Assembly (NCBI GenBank): GCA_028282565.1
Contig: JANQHS010000175.1
Span: 1 to 38,228, forward strand
Direction of reading: 5' to 3'
DNA length: 38,228 nt
DNA from: Cytophagales bacterium
GTDB lineage: Bacteria; Bacteroidota; Bacteroidia; Cytophagales; CCMP332
Notes under the pieces: model-generated
The model's input: the letters and a program-made list of their open reading frames with translations, nothing else
The model's database searches: none
What the model was told of the DNA's origin: nothing
Part shown: positions 1 through 6,981 of the stretch, piece by piece
Position numbering within the stretch: the stretch's first letter is position 1
How the letters are laid out: the number at the start of each line of letters is the position of its first letter
Program-made: the position numbers and the translations under genes

Positions 1-77
1 AAAACAGAGTCCAGACACCTCCCAAGGTTATTTTCTTCGTTATAAGTAATGACAGCGACAGAGAGCTTAAAGCCCAT
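1..77 (-). CDS. Glycosyltransferase family 2, N-terminal fragment (runs off left edge)
   Basis: This gene is not in the ORF track because only 25 codons lie in the window. Reading the minus strand from the ATG at 77-75 gives MGFKLSVAVITYNEENNLGR followed by CLDSV. A hydrophobic beta strand leading into ITYNEENNLGRCLDS is the classic start of the GT-A nucleotide-sugar-binding fold of family 2 glycosyltransferases. These transfer sugars from nucleotide-sugar donors to cell-surface polysaccharides or lipids. The DxD motif and the rest of the enzyme lie outside the window, so substrate and specificity cannot be judged. It is divergent from the sigma factor gene, with about 115 bases between the two starts. 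Confidence 0.75.
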   Translation of the reverse strand, partial: MGFKLSVAVITYNEENNLGRCLDSV

Positions 78-193
78 GGATACCTTTGTTGGATCTTGAG
101 ACCCCAAAATAGAGCAAGTGGGAGAGATAAAGCAAAACTCAACCGGCCCGGGCAAATTTTAAAATTGGACTGGAATTTGTATCTTATCTGTGG
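78..193. other. Divergent intergenic region between glycosyltransferase and sigma factor
   Basis: These 116 bases separate two divergent starts and must hold the promoters for both. On the plus strand TACCTTTG at 81-88 fits the TAnnTTTG box of Bacteroidota, but no TTG lies at the right distance upstream. On the minus strand only imperfect boxes (TATTTTG and TAAAATTTG, wrong spacing inside the box) are visible. I cannot assign either promoter with confidence. Confidence 0.4.
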
Positions 194-793
194 ATGATTA
201 CTAAAGAAAAAGCTTCTGACCGACCCCAAAGGGACCTGAGCCTTGACGAGAGGCAGGTGATGTTCGTCAATGAGTTTCTGCCTTACATTGACGCCCTTTA
301 CAATTTTGCTTACAGATTGGTACTGGATGAAGATGATGCCAATGATCTTGTCCAGGACACTTTTCTAAAAGCCTATCGGTTCTTTGATTCATATCAACCC
401 GGAACTAATGCAAAAGCATGGATGTTCCGTATTTTGAAAAATAGCTTTATCAATGATTTCAGGAAGAAAAGCAAGGAGCCTGGAAAGGTTGATTATAGCG
501 ATATTGAAAAGACCTACAATTCCGATGATGTCCAGTCAAACAATACTGTCGACCTTCGAATCGAGACTGAGAAAGACAAAATCGGAGATGAGGTCGCAAA
601 TGCCCTGAATAATTTGGACGTGGATTTTAGAACTGCCATAATTTTGTGTGATATTGAAGGATTTACATACGAGGAAATGGCTAAGATCCTTGATATTCCT
701 ATCGGAACCGTTAGGTCAAGATTGCACAGGGCCAGAAACCTTTTGAAGGAAAAACTGAAAGAGTACGCAAAAACTATGGGCTACAAGAATTGA
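194..793 (+). CDS. ECF-type RNA polymerase sigma-70 family factor
   Basis: A 199-residue sigma factor with only regions 2 and 4, as in the ECF group. Region 2 spans about residues 30-95 and includes the core-binding and -10 recognition helices (DDANDLVQDTFLKAYRFF, then AWMFRILKNSFINDFRKK). Region 4 spans about residues 140-190 and has the -35-binding helix-turn-helix (FTYEEMAKILDIPIGTVRSR). It redirects RNA polymerase to a regulon that the sequence does not reveal. The ATG at 194 gives a usual family length. Its stop shares one base with the start of the next gene, a likely anti-sigma factor, and gmk follows that with a 4-base overlap. The three are probably co-transcribed and translationally coupled. 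Confidence 0.92.
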   Translation: MITKEKASDRPQRDLSLDERQVMFVNEFLPYIDALYNFAYRLVLDEDDANDLVQDTFLKAYRFFDSYQPGTNAKAWMFRILKNSFINDFRKKSKEPGKVDYSDIEKTYNSDDVQSNNTVDLRIETEKDKIGDEVANALNNLDVDFRTAIILCDIEGFTYEEMAKILDIPIGTVRSRLHRARNLLKEKLKEYAKTMGYKN

Positions 794-1083
794 TGTCTAT
801 GGCAGAAAAAATTACCTACTTAGAAACAGGGGAAGCAAAAACACAATATACAGTCTGCGAGAAATTCATCAGGATCATGCACCTGGTCATTGATAACGAG
901 GCCAGTGAAGAGGAAAAGGAGTATTTCCAAAAGCATATCAAATCAAGTGATGATTGTCTGCAGCATTTCGATGATGAAAAGAGCTTCCGAGATTTCTTTA
1001 AAAAGAAATGCACCTGTGTTTCCGCGAATGAGGATGTGATTGAGCAGATCAAGGCTAAGCTCGCATCCCTCGAAAATTCATGA
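793..1083 (+). CDS. Putative zinc-finger-like anti-sigma factor
   Basis: A 96-residue soluble protein immediately downstream of the ECF sigma gene, the usual place for a cognate anti-sigma factor. The ORF track starts at TTG 790, but ATG 793 overlaps the sigma stop as TGATG and is preferred; ATG 799 is also possible. The middle and end (KHIKSSDDCLQHFDDEKSFR, then KKKCTC) resemble RsrA-type zinc anti-sigma proteins, with an earlier cysteine in VCEKF. The canonical H-x3-C-x2-C reads H-x3-S-x2-C here, so one zinc-ligand cysteine is replaced by serine. I infer that it binds the upstream sigma factor; metal or redox sensing is uncertain. No membrane segment is present. Confidence 0.68.
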   Translation: MSMAEKITYLETGEAKTQYTVCEKFIRIMHLVIDNEASEEEKEYFQKHIKSSDDCLQHFDDEKSFRDFFKKKCTCVSANEDVIEQIKAKLASLENS

Positions 1084-1637
1084 GCAAAGGGACACTGTTC
1101 ATTTTTTCGGCCCCGTCGGGGTCGGGGAAAACGACCATTGTTCAGGCACTCCTCAAAAAATTTGACCACCTTGAGTTCTCGGTTTCGGCCACAACCCGTA
1201 GTCCTCGACCCGGAGAGATCAACGGAGATCATTACTATTTCCTGGAGGCGAAAGAATTCAAGGAAAAGATGCGGAAAGGAGAGTTCGCAGAATGGGAGGA
1301 GGTCTATCCGGGGTTTTTTTATGGAACCCTGGCCTCTGAGGTCGAAAGGATTCTTCAAAGTGGGAATTCAGTGGTTTTTGATATTGATGTGGTCGGTGGT
1401 CTGAACCTCAAAAAGCTCTACGGAGATCAGGCGGTCTCTGTATTCGTTCAAACACCGGATTTGGAGACGCTCAAAAACCGACTCATGCTGCGCGGTACCG
1501 AATCAGAAGCTGACTTGCAAAAAAGGCTGGGGAAAGCTGCACAAGAATTGGAATTTGCTGATAAATTTGACCACATTATTATCAACAACAACCTGGATGC
1601 AGCTATCGGTAAAGCCGAAGAATTGGTCAGGAAATAA
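1080..1637 (+). CDS. gmk: Guanylate kinase
   Basis: A cytosolic enzyme that phosphorylates GMP to GDP with ATP, feeding GTP, dGTP and (p)ppGpp pools. The 185 residues match the short bacterial form. The P-loop is near the N-terminus (FSAPSGSGKTTI, about residues 9-20). The GMP-binding part follows (SATTRSPRPGEINGDHYYF, then GEFAEWEEVYPGFFYGT), and the lid region contains LKNRLMLRGTES. The ATG at 1080 overlaps the stop of the anti-sigma gene by four bases (ATGA), so translation is probably coupled. nadD follows after five bases. The grouping ties a sigma/anti-sigma pair to nucleotide and NAD synthesis genes. Confidence 0.97.
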   Translation: MSKGTLFIFSAPSGSGKTTIVQALLKKFDHLEFSVSATTRSPRPGEINGDHYYFLEAKEFKEKMRKGEFAEWEEVYPGFFYGTLASEVERILQSGNSVVFDIDVVGGLNLKKLYGDQAVSVFVQTPDLETLKNRLMLRGTESEADLQKRLGKAAQELEFADKFDHIIINNNLDAAIGKAEELVRK

Positions 1638-1642
1638 ACACC

Positions 1643-2221
1643 ATGACAATTAAGACCGGGATCTTCTTTGGATCCTTCAATCCGATCCATATTGGACATC
1701 TGATCATTGCCAATACCATGCTCGAAAGGGCGGCATTGGATAAGATCATGTTTGTTGTGAGCCCTCAGAATCCCCTTAAGGAAAAGTCGAATCTGCTTCC
1801 GGAATACGACCGGTTGGAGATGGTACGAAGGGCAGTATATGAGAATTATGATTTTGAGGTGAGCGACATAGAATTCCATATGCCCCGGCCAAGCTACACA
1901 ATTGATACCCTGACTTATCTTTTCGATAAATATCCGAAAAGGGAATTCTCTGTGATTATCGGTCAGGATAACCTTGAGCAATTGCCGAAATGGAAAAATT
2001 TCGAAAAGATCCTGGATTATTATCCTTTGCTTGTCTACCCCAGGGCAAACTCCAAAAAGAGCGATCTTGAGACCAACCCAAAGATACAATTGATCGAAGC
2101 ACCCATTATTGAGATATCTGCCTCATTCATCAGGGAAAATGTGAGAAAAGGTTTGTCGATCAAATATCTTGTTCCGCAGGAAGTCGAGGAGTATATCCTG
2201 CAGAAAAAGATCTTCCTTTAA
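1643..2221 (+). CDS. nadD: Nicotinate-nucleotide adenylyltransferase
   Basis: Joins nicotinate mononucleotide and ATP to make deamido-NAD, the penultimate step of NAD synthesis. The 192-residue protein opens with the nucleotidyltransferase signature GIFFGSFNPIHIGHLIIAN, whose (H/T)xxH equivalent is HIGH. It ends with the second conserved block, ISASFIRENVRKG, which binds the ATP phosphates. The middle segment YPKREFSVIIGQDNLEQLPKW is typical of NadD. It begins five bases after gmk. Its stop codon overlaps the stop of the convergent frr gene by three bases, leaving no room for a separate terminator. Confidence 0.96.
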   Translation: MTIKTGIFFGSFNPIHIGHLIIANTMLERAALDKIMFVVSPQNPLKEKSNLLPEYDRLEMVRRAVYENYDFEVSDIEFHMPRPSYTIDTLTYLFDKYPKREFSVIIGQDNLEQLPKWKNFEKILDYYPLLVYPRANSKKSDLETNPKIQLIEAPIIEISASFIRENVRKGLSIKYLVPQEVEEYILQKKIFL

Positions 2222-2778
2222 ACGGTCATCAATTCGTGTTCTTTCACCTTGAAGACCTCATCGATCTGGTTTGAGAACTGGTCCGTAAGTTTTTGTACTT
2301 CTCCTTCACCATCCTTGACCAGGTCTTCTGATACACCCTCGTTTTGAAGCTTTTTGATGGAATCGTTGGTGTCTTTCCTGATGGTCCGAATACTTACCTT
2401 GCCGTGTTCGCATTCCTGTTTGACCTGTTTCACCAACTGGTGCCTGCGGTCCTCGGAAAGAGGAGGAATATTGATCCTGATGTTCTCGCCATCATTTTGA
2501 GGGGCAAACCCGAGATCAGAATTAATGATGGCCCGCTCAATTTCCTGGACCAGTGTTTTTTCCCAGGGTTTGATCAAAAGCGTTCGCGCATCAGGCGTAT
2601 TGATCGAGGCAACCTGATTTAATGGGGTAGGTGCTCCATAATAGTCTACATGAACTCCGTCGAGCATGGAGGGTGAGGCTTTGCCTGCTCTGATCTTTTG
2701 CAGTTCGGATTGAGTATGCTCAACCGCCTTACCCATAAGGCTTTTGGCTTCGTCTAAAAATAATTGGATCTCTTCCAT
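2218..2778 (-). CDS. frr: Ribosome recycling factor
   Basis: RRF, 186 residues, works with EF-G to split post-termination ribosomes so subunits can be reused. The N-terminal helix (MEEIQLFLDEAKSLMGKAVE) and the conserved block LQKIRAGKASPSMLDGVHVDYYG begin the three-helix bundle. The small beta domain carries TPLNQVASINTPDARTLLIKPW, followed by INIPPLSEDRRHQLVKQVKQ. It is the last gene of the minus-strand group biotin carrier-pyrH-frr, beginning six bases after pyrH. The pyrH-frr pairing is common in bacteria. Its end overlaps nadD tail to tail. Confidence 0.97.
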   Translation of the reverse strand: MEEIQLFLDEAKSLMGKAVEHTQSELQKIRAGKASPSMLDGVHVDYYGAPTPLNQVASINTPDARTLLIKPWEKTLVQEIERAIINSDLGFAPQNDGENIRINIPPLSEDRRHQLVKQVKQECEHGKVSIRTIRKDTNDSIKKLQNEGVSEDLVKDGEGEVQKLTDQFSNQIDEVFKVKEHELMTV

Positions 2779-2784
2779 AGGATA

Positions 2785-3492
2785 TTAGTTGGTCACCAGG
2801 GTTCCGATCTCCTCGCCCTGGACGATCTTGACAAGATTGTCTTTTTTGTTCATTTCGAAAACGATGATCGGAACTTCGTTTTCCTGGCAAAGTGCAAATG
2901 CAGTCAGGTCCATCACCTTCAGTCCTTTCTCGAAGGCTTCGGTGAAGGACAATTTCTTAAATCGAATGGCATCCGGATCAATCATCGGATCATTGCTATA
3001 TACGCCATCGACCTTGGTTCCCTTCATCACCACATCGGCTTCAATTTCGATCGCTCTAAGGCTGGCAGCGCTGTCTGTTGTGAAATAGGGATTCCCGGTT
3101 CCTGCCGCAAAAATCACCACCCGGCCTTTTTCGAGGTGGCGAACGGCTCTCCTTTTGATAAAGGGTTCACAAACTTGCTCAACCCGAATTCCGCTTTGAA
3201 GCCTTGTATATACACCTACCTTCTCAAGAGCGCTTTGAATGGCCATGCCATTGATCAATGTTGCAAGCATTCCCATATAATCCCCCTGGACCCGGTCGAT
3301 GCCAATTTCTTCAGCATCAGATCCTCTCATAATGTTTCCACCGCCGATCACGATCGCGACCTCAACACCCTGCTCGCTGACCTTCTTGATTTCACCTGCG
3401 TATTGCTCCAGGATCTTGGGATCAAGCCCCTGTCCTGATGTTCCGGCCAACGCTTCGCCACTGAGTTTGAGTAGTATTCTTTTGTACTTCAT
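2785..3492 (-). CDS. pyrH: UMP kinase (uridylate kinase)
   Basis: PyrH phosphorylates UMP to UDP and is the bacterial-type enzyme of the amino-acid-kinase fold, usually a GTP-regulated hexamer. The 235 residues show the N-terminal phosphate-binding segment [14 protein letters not shown], the glycine-rich [13 protein letters not shown], and the UMP-binding region with [19 protein letters not shown]. Further conserved segments are [19 protein letters not shown] and the ATP-site region [11 protein letters not shown]. The ATG overlaps the stop of the biotin carrier gene by four bases (ATGA), indicating coupled translation. frr follows after six bases. Confidence 0.97.
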   Translation of the reverse strand: MKYKRILLKLSGEALAGTSGQGLDPKILEQYAGEIKKVSEQGVEVAIVIGGGNIMRGSDAEEIGIDRVQGDYMGMLATLINGMAIQSALEKVGVYTRLQSGIRVEQVCEPFIKRRAVRHLEKGRVVIFAAGTGNPYFTTDSAASLRAIEIEADVVMKGTKVDGVYSNDPMIDPDAIRFKKLSFTEAFEKGLKVMDLTAFALCQENEVPIIVFEMNKKDNLVKIVQGEEIGTLVTN

Positions 3493-3998
3493 GCTCCCTT
3501 AAAGGCTACCAAAATTTCATTCTTCTCGACTTTGTCGCCCTTCTTGACTTTCACGGAATCAATGATCCCGGTCACCGGGGACTTGATCACATTTTCCATT
3601 TTCATGGCTTCAAGAACAAGAACGGGATCCCCTTTTTTGATCTCAGAGTTTCCATTGATCTTCACTTCGAGGATCACACCGGGCATTGGGGCCTTGATCT
3701 CCTTGACCTCACCGGCTCCGCCCACACCGATTCCCATTTTCTGTAATAGCTCATCGATCTTCTCAATGACCCTTACCTCATGAGATTGCCCGTTTAGGGA
3801 TATCTTTAATTGCTTGTTGGAACCTTGATCGGGGCTTACATAGGCCGAATATGAACTCCCTTTGTAGATCATATTGTATTTGCCCTTACCGACTTCTACA
3901 ATGTCTATTGGATATGTTTTTCCTCCAATTAGGACCTGACCGCTCTCCAATTTTTCAATCTGGATTGGGTCATCATCATTTACCTGAACCTTTATCAT
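3489..3998 (-). CDS. Biotin carboxyl carrier protein (acyl-CoA carboxylase biotin/lipoyl domain protein)
   Basis: A 169-residue stand-alone carrier. The C-terminal biotinyl domain (about residues 100-169) has the acceptor motif [11 protein letters not shown] with the biotin lysine at residue 133. It is preceded by the [12 protein letters not shown] strand and followed by [13 protein letters not shown]. The N-terminal half is a less conserved beta-rich extension joined by a glycine-rich linker. Such proteins carry carboxybiotin between biotin carboxylase and carboxyltransferase subunits of propionyl-, methylmalonyl- or acetyl-CoA carboxylases or related decarboxylases. No partner subunit is encoded in the window, so the substrate is open. 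It is first in the operon with pyrH and frr. Confidence 0.9.
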   Translation of the reverse strand: MIKVQVNDDDPIQIEKLESGQVLIGGKTYPIDIVEVGKGKYNMIYKGSSYSAYVSPDQGSNKQLKISLNGQSHEVRVIEKIDELLQKMGIGVGGAGEVKEIKAPMPGVILEVKINGNSEIKKGDPVLVLEAMKMENVIKSPVTGIIDSVKVKKGDKVEKNEILVAFKGA

Positions 3999-3999
3999 A

Positions 4000-4007
4000 T
4001 ATCTTTG
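4000..4007 (+). promoter_or_regulatory. -7 box of the M1 aminopeptidase promoter (TATCTTTG)
   Basis: TATCTTTG is an exact match to TAnnTTTG, the -7 element of the Bacteroidota housekeeping sigma factor. The expected -33 TTG is not clear; TTT lies near 3979-3981. The start site would fall near 4012-4014, about 35 bases before the ATG at 4048. The box lies just upstream of the biotin carrier start codon and faces the minus-strand promoter at 4015-4042. Confidence 0.55.
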
Positions 4008-4014
4008 GCGGCCT

Positions 4015-4042
4015 CAAATATACTTAGGCTGAGAATAACCAA
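4015..4042 (-). promoter_or_regulatory. Promoter of the biotin carrier-pyrH-frr operon
   Basis: On the minus strand TATATTTG (4022-4015) matches TAnnTTTG exactly, with a TTG (4042-4040) 17 bases upstream. The inferred start, near 4008-4010, gives a very short leader of about ten bases before the ATG at 3998. Its box is seven bases from the opposing plus-strand box, so the two promoters overlap face to face. Confidence 0.55.
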
Positions 4043-4047
4043 AAATA

Positions 4048-6564
4048 ATGCTAGGTAAACCGCCGTTTTTTATTCTAATTTTTTTAGCTCTCATGGTTCT
4101 GGCAGGAAGTTGCAAGCCACCCCAAGCGCTATCCTCTTCAGGCCCTATTGAGAAAGAAAGTTCGGAATATGAGCGCGCAGGAACCGAACTATCGCTTAGG
4201 AAAAGGAGCAGGTGGATCAAGGACCAGCAGGCGGATATTAAACACATGGACCTTCATGTGTCCTTTGATTACGAACAGGAAAAGGTCTTTGGAAGCGCAC
4301 ATATTTATTTTGAGCCCTACTTCTCAGCTTTGGAATTCATCGACCTGGATGCAAAGTATTTTGAGATACATGAATGCCTGCTCAACGGCGATCCGGTTGA
4401 ATATGAATATGATTCTCTGGTGCTCAGGGTTTTCTTTCCCAAATTCCTTAAGAATGAGGGGCCAAGGGAATTGACCCTTAGATATACCGGCCGTCCGGCC
4501 CTGGCCAGAAAACGCGGTGGTTCGGAATGGGATGGTCTTTATTTTGTGAAAACCAAATATGGCGATGAGATATGGTCTCAGAATGAGACGGAATTTGCGT
4601 CTACCTGGTTTCCCACAATTGAGGATAACAGGCAGAGATTCACCCATGATATCTTCATACAGGTGGATAGCGGAATGGTATCCCTTTCGAATGGTGTGCT
4701 GGTCTCGTCAATGAGAGATACCACCGGCACCGGGATTGATCATTGGAAAATGGATCAACCACATCCTGCATACCTAGTCATGATCGCTGCGGGGTATTTT
4801 GCGGAACTTGAACTTGAACATAAGGGCATACCCTTGCGGTTTATGCTTGATCCTGAATACAAAGAATCCATCGTTCCGCTGTTTCAGAATACCGGGCCTA
4901 TGATGGATTTCCTCGCGGAAAAACTGGACTATGAATACCCCTGGAAAAAATACACCCAGATCGTCGTTCATGATTTTGTAACCGGTGCGATGGAAAATAC
5001 CACCGCATCTGTTTTTCACGATGGTTTGAATATCGACCTGAAGGGCCTGCAGGATGAATACCATGACGATATTATCGTCCATGAGCTGGCTCACCAGTGG
5101 TTTGGAGACTTGGTGACCTGTGAAAACTGGGGCAATATAGGATTGAATGAGGGTTTTGCTACTTACTCCGAATACCTCTGGTATGAGCATCAGTTCGGCA
5201 GAGAGGAAGCGGACTTCCATGGCTATAATGAGGTCTTAGACTATATCAATGAAAGTCAGATCAAGAAGAGACCAATTATATGGAATGAATATGCCGATCC
5301 CAACCGCGAGATGTTTGACAGTCATTCCTATGCCAAGGCCAGCAGGGTGATCCATATGCTCCGCTGGGAACTTGGAGATGATGCCTTTTTCAAGAGCCTG
5401 TCACATTATCTGAAGGAAAACGCTTTTTCCCATGTCAATATCCATGACCTTCAGAAATCCTTTGAAGTGGTTTCCGGCAGGGACCTTGACATTTTTTTCG
5501 ATCAGTGGTTCATGAGGGAAGGCCATCCGGTGTTGGAGACAAGAATAGAAAGTACGGGGACCGATACCCTGCTCATTCAGATCAGGCAAACGCAGAAGGA
5601 AGGTCTGCCCTTCGTTTTCGATTTGGACATGGACCTGTATTTCAAGGATACGCTAATTAGTACGCTGATCACTTGTGATTCCTGGGAAGAAGATCTGATG
5701 CTGATCGGTTATGGGAAGTTGCTTGGTTATTGTCTTGATCCTAAAATGAAACTGCTCTTTGAACAAAAGCCTGCTCCTCAACTCAGCTACAATCTCGTCG
5801 CCATGGAAAGGGTGGCTAATCCGGCGAAGAAATATCATCTTGGGTACGATGTTTTTGATTCGTTGTCTAATGAGCAGAAACTCGATGTCGGATCTAAGCT
5901 TTTTCAAGAGAAAGAATGGTATTTGAAGAACCTTGGCCTGGACTATTATGGAGCTGTTTTCGATGAGGTAGAATATAGTAAGGAGCAGATCGAATCGCTT
6001 AAGCGGATCGGCAGGGATTCTCCAAAACCTTTGAACAGAGCCCAGGCCATAGAACTCCTTCCGAGCAAAGGGGAGAATGAGGATTACTTTAGAATGGCTG
6101 TACAGGACAGTTCATGGTTTGTGAATTCTATCGGTGTACTTCAAATGATGGAGTATAAGAAGGATCCATTTCTTTCACCTGACCGGCTCGATATCTTCAA
6201 AGGTTCGAATGATCAAAACATGGTCTACGCCATGGCGTCCTATCTGACCGGTTTCTTTCCCGGCACAAATTACTCCTGGTATCGGGAGAAGTCAGCGGTG
6301 ATCGGTAGCTGGGATCGATATTGGTTTTATGATTTTGTCTGCGAGGATGTAGAAAACGGACCTGCGGAAAGCGCGGATCGATCTTTGGAGTGGTTGGGAG
6401 AGCTTGCGATGAATTCGGATGAAAATTTGAGGTTCTTTCTTTTGGCCAGACTTGAGGAGATGGAATTAGAAAAGGCGGGAGAAGTTTTTCAGCAATGTAT
6501 CAGTGCTCCTCAGAATTCAGAGTACCAATCATACATGGAAAGCCGAAAAAAGAGGGGAAAATAA
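4048..6564 (+). CDS. M1 family metallopeptidase (aminopeptidase), predicted lipoprotein
   Basis: A zinc aminopeptidase of the gluzincin M1 family, 838 residues. The N-terminus is a lipoprotein signal: a hydrophobic stretch (about residues 7-19) ends in LAGSC with the lipidated cysteine at 22, so the enzyme should be membrane-anchored outside the cytoplasm. The beta-sandwich N-terminal domain is followed by the exopeptidase motif GAMEN (313-317). The zinc site HELAH (345-349) has its third ligand Glu368 in NIGLNEGFATYSEYLW, and the catalytic tyrosine is probably Tyr428 in HSYAKASRV. All catalytic residues are present. It probably trims peptides taken up or released at the envelope. It starts from its own promoter near 4000 and is followed by the tRNA-tuf unit. 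Confidence 0.94.
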   Translation: MLGKPPFFILIFLALMVLAGSCKPPQALSSSGPIEKESSEYERAGTELSLRKRSRWIKDQQADIKHMDLHVSFDYEQEKVFGSAHIYFEPYFSALEFIDLDAKYFEIHECLLNGDPVEYEYDSLVLRVFFPKFLKNEGPRELTLRYTGRPALARKRGGSEWDGLYFVKTKYGDEIWSQNETEFASTWFPTIEDNRQRFTHDIFIQVDSGMVSLSNGVLVSSMRDTTGTGIDHWKMDQPHPAYLVMIAAGYFAELELEHKGIPLRFMLDPEYKESIVPLFQNTGPMMDFLAEKLDYEYPWKKYTQIVVHDFVTGAMENTTASVFHDGLNIDLKGLQDEYHDDIIVHELAHQWFGDLVTCENWGNIGLNEGFATYSEYLWYEHQFGREEADFHGYNEVLDYINESQIKKRPIIWNEYADPNREMFDSHSYAKASRVIHMLRWELGDDAFFKSLSHYLKENAFSHVNIHDLQKSFEVVSGRDLDIFFDQWFMREGHPVLETRIESTGTDTLLIQIRQTQKEGLPFVFDLDMDLYFKDTLISTLITCDSWEEDLMLIGYGKLLGYCLDPKMKLLFEQKPAPQLSYNLVAMERVANPAKKYHLGYDVFDSLSNEQKLDVGSKLFQEKEWYLKNLGLDYYGAVFDEVEYSKEQIESLKRIGRDSPKPLNRAQAIELLPSKGENEDYFRMAVQDSSWFVNSIGVLQMMEYKKDPFLSPDRLDIFKGSNDQNMVYAMASYLTGFFPGTNYSWYREKSAVIGSWDRYWFYDFVCEDVENGPAESADRSLEWLGELAMNSDENLRFFLLARLEEMELEKAGEVFQQCISAPQNSEYQSYMESRKKRGK

Positions 6565-6574
6565 TTTCCCATAT

Positions 6575-6604
6575 TTGATAAAAACCAAAATCCCTCTACT
6601 TTTG
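6575..6604 (+). promoter_or_regulatory. Promoter P1 upstream of tRNA-Tyr / tRNA-Gly / tRNA-Thr / tuf
   Basis: TTG (6575-6577), a 19-base spacer and TACTTTTG (6597-6604) match the Bacteroidota TTG / TAnnTTTG promoter. The box continues as TTTTGCAACTCCTTTTT, sharing GCA-n-CC and a pyrimidine run with the other promoters in this window. A short GGCC-T6-GGCC hairpin followed by T5 lies in the inferred leader at 6624-6646. Confidence 0.75.
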
Positions 6605-6653
6605 CAACTCCTTTTTCAAAACTGGCCTTTTTTGGCCGTTTTTGTGGGCTTTT

Positions 6654-6736
6654 GGGGAGATACTCAAGCGGTCAACGAGGACAGACTGTAAATCTGTTGG
6701 CGTAAGCCTTCGTAGGTTCGAATCCTGCTCTCCCCA
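6654..6736 (+). tRNA. tRNA-Tyr (anticodon GTA)
   Basis: A class II tRNA of 83 bases with a long variable arm (TTGGCGTAAGCCTTC region). The acceptor stem GGGGAGA pairs with TCTCCCC and is followed by discriminator A. The anticodon loop CTGTAAA carries GTA between stem halves CAGA/TCTG. The T arm is GTAGG-TTCGAAT-CCTGC. Genomic sequence continues ACCG, so the final A of CCA is not encoded. Confidence 0.96.
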
Positions 6737-6742
6737 CCGAAA

Positions 6743-6766
6743 GAGGAATTGGTCCTCGAGTTTTTT
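6743..6766 (+). terminator. Weak hairpin plus T-run between tRNA-Tyr and tRNA-Gly
   Basis: GAGGA pairs with TCCTC around an ATTGG loop, then three bases and T6. The stem is only five base pairs, so it may be a processing or pausing element rather than a full terminator. Confidence 0.35.
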
Positions 6767-6769
6767 AAT

Positions 6770-6842
6770 GCGGGAGTAGCTCAGTTGGTAGAGCGACAGC
6801 CTTCCAAGCTGTAGGTCGCGGGTTCGAGCCTCGTCTCCCGCT
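6770..6842 (+). tRNA. tRNA-Gly (anticodon TCC)
   Basis: A 73-base tRNA. Acceptor GCGGGAG pairs with CTCCCGC, with discriminator T. The D arm is GCTC...GAGC. The anticodon arm ACAGC-CTTCCAA-GCTGT gives TCC. The T arm is TCGCG-GGTTCGAGCCTCG-like, with a TTCGAGC loop. CCA is not encoded. Its 3' end is duplicated about 110 bases downstream. Confidence 0.96.
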
Positions 6843-6852
6843 CAAGTTGAGC

Positions 6853-6880
6853 AGTGAAGAAAGAAGTTCTTCACTTTTTT
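6853..6880 (+). terminator. Terminator-like hairpin after tRNA-Gly
   Basis: GTGAAGAA (6854-6861) and TTCTTCAC (6867-6874) form an eight-base-pair stem with an AGAAG loop, extended by one A-T pair and followed by T6. It looks like an intrinsic terminator, although tRNA-Thr and tuf lie downstream with no clear promoter of their own. Confidence 0.6.
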
Positions 6881-6902
6881 GGGAATGAATTTTTAGCGAC
6901 CT

Positions 6903-6955
6903 GGTCGCGCCGTGCCTGCCAATAGGCAGGGGTTCGAGCCTCGTCTCCCGCTCAA
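6903..6955 (+). repeat. Duplicated tRNA-Gly 3' end interrupted by a palindromic insert
   Basis: Bases 6930-6955 repeat 6820-6845 exactly (26 bases, from the T-arm to the acceptor end plus CTCAA). GGTCGCG at 6903-6909 repeats 6814-6820. In the second copy a 21-base segment (6910-6930) separates these two parts. No 5' half, D arm or anticodon arm is present, so it cannot be a working tRNA. It may be a scar of an element that integrated at the tRNA 3' end, or a recombination remnant. Confidence 0.85.
6915..6930. repeat. Small palindrome CCTGCC-AATA-GGCAGG
   Basis: A perfect six-base-pair inverted repeat with a four-base loop sits exactly where the duplicated tRNA-Gly 3' end differs from the intact gene. 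The form is like a short REP-type hairpin. No second copy occurs in this window, so its repetitive nature is a guess. Confidence 0.5.
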
Positions 6956-6958
6956 CAG

Positions 6959-6981
6959 GGTTGAAAAAAGTTCAACCTTTT
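6959..6981 (+). terminator. Terminator-like hairpin after the tRNA-Gly remnant
   Basis: GGTTGAA (6959-6965) pairs with TTCAACC (6971-6977) around AAAAG, followed by T4. Its placement just after the duplicated tRNA tail parallels the hairpin after the intact tRNA-Gly, but the stem sequences differ. The rest of the gap to 7064 holds only a GGGG-TGAAGA-CCCC hairpin (7002-7015) and no gene. Confidence 0.45.

Noticed and set aside
81-88. TACCTTTG as a promoter box for the sigma factor gene
   Set aside because: The box matches, but no TTG lies at the expected distance and the leader would be about 100 bases; left unassigned.
3-197. Open plus-strand frame from the left edge to 197
   Set aside because: No family resemblance, whereas the minus strand gives a clear glycosyltransferase N-terminus with a start at 77.
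816-1358. Minus-strand ORF over the anti-sigma factor and gmk
   Set aside because: Low-complexity antisense translation; the plus-strand genes have clear family motifs and coupled starts.
6903-6955. A second tRNA-Gly gene
   Set aside because: Only the 3' part is present, with an insertion; no 5' acceptor strand, D arm or anticodon arm.
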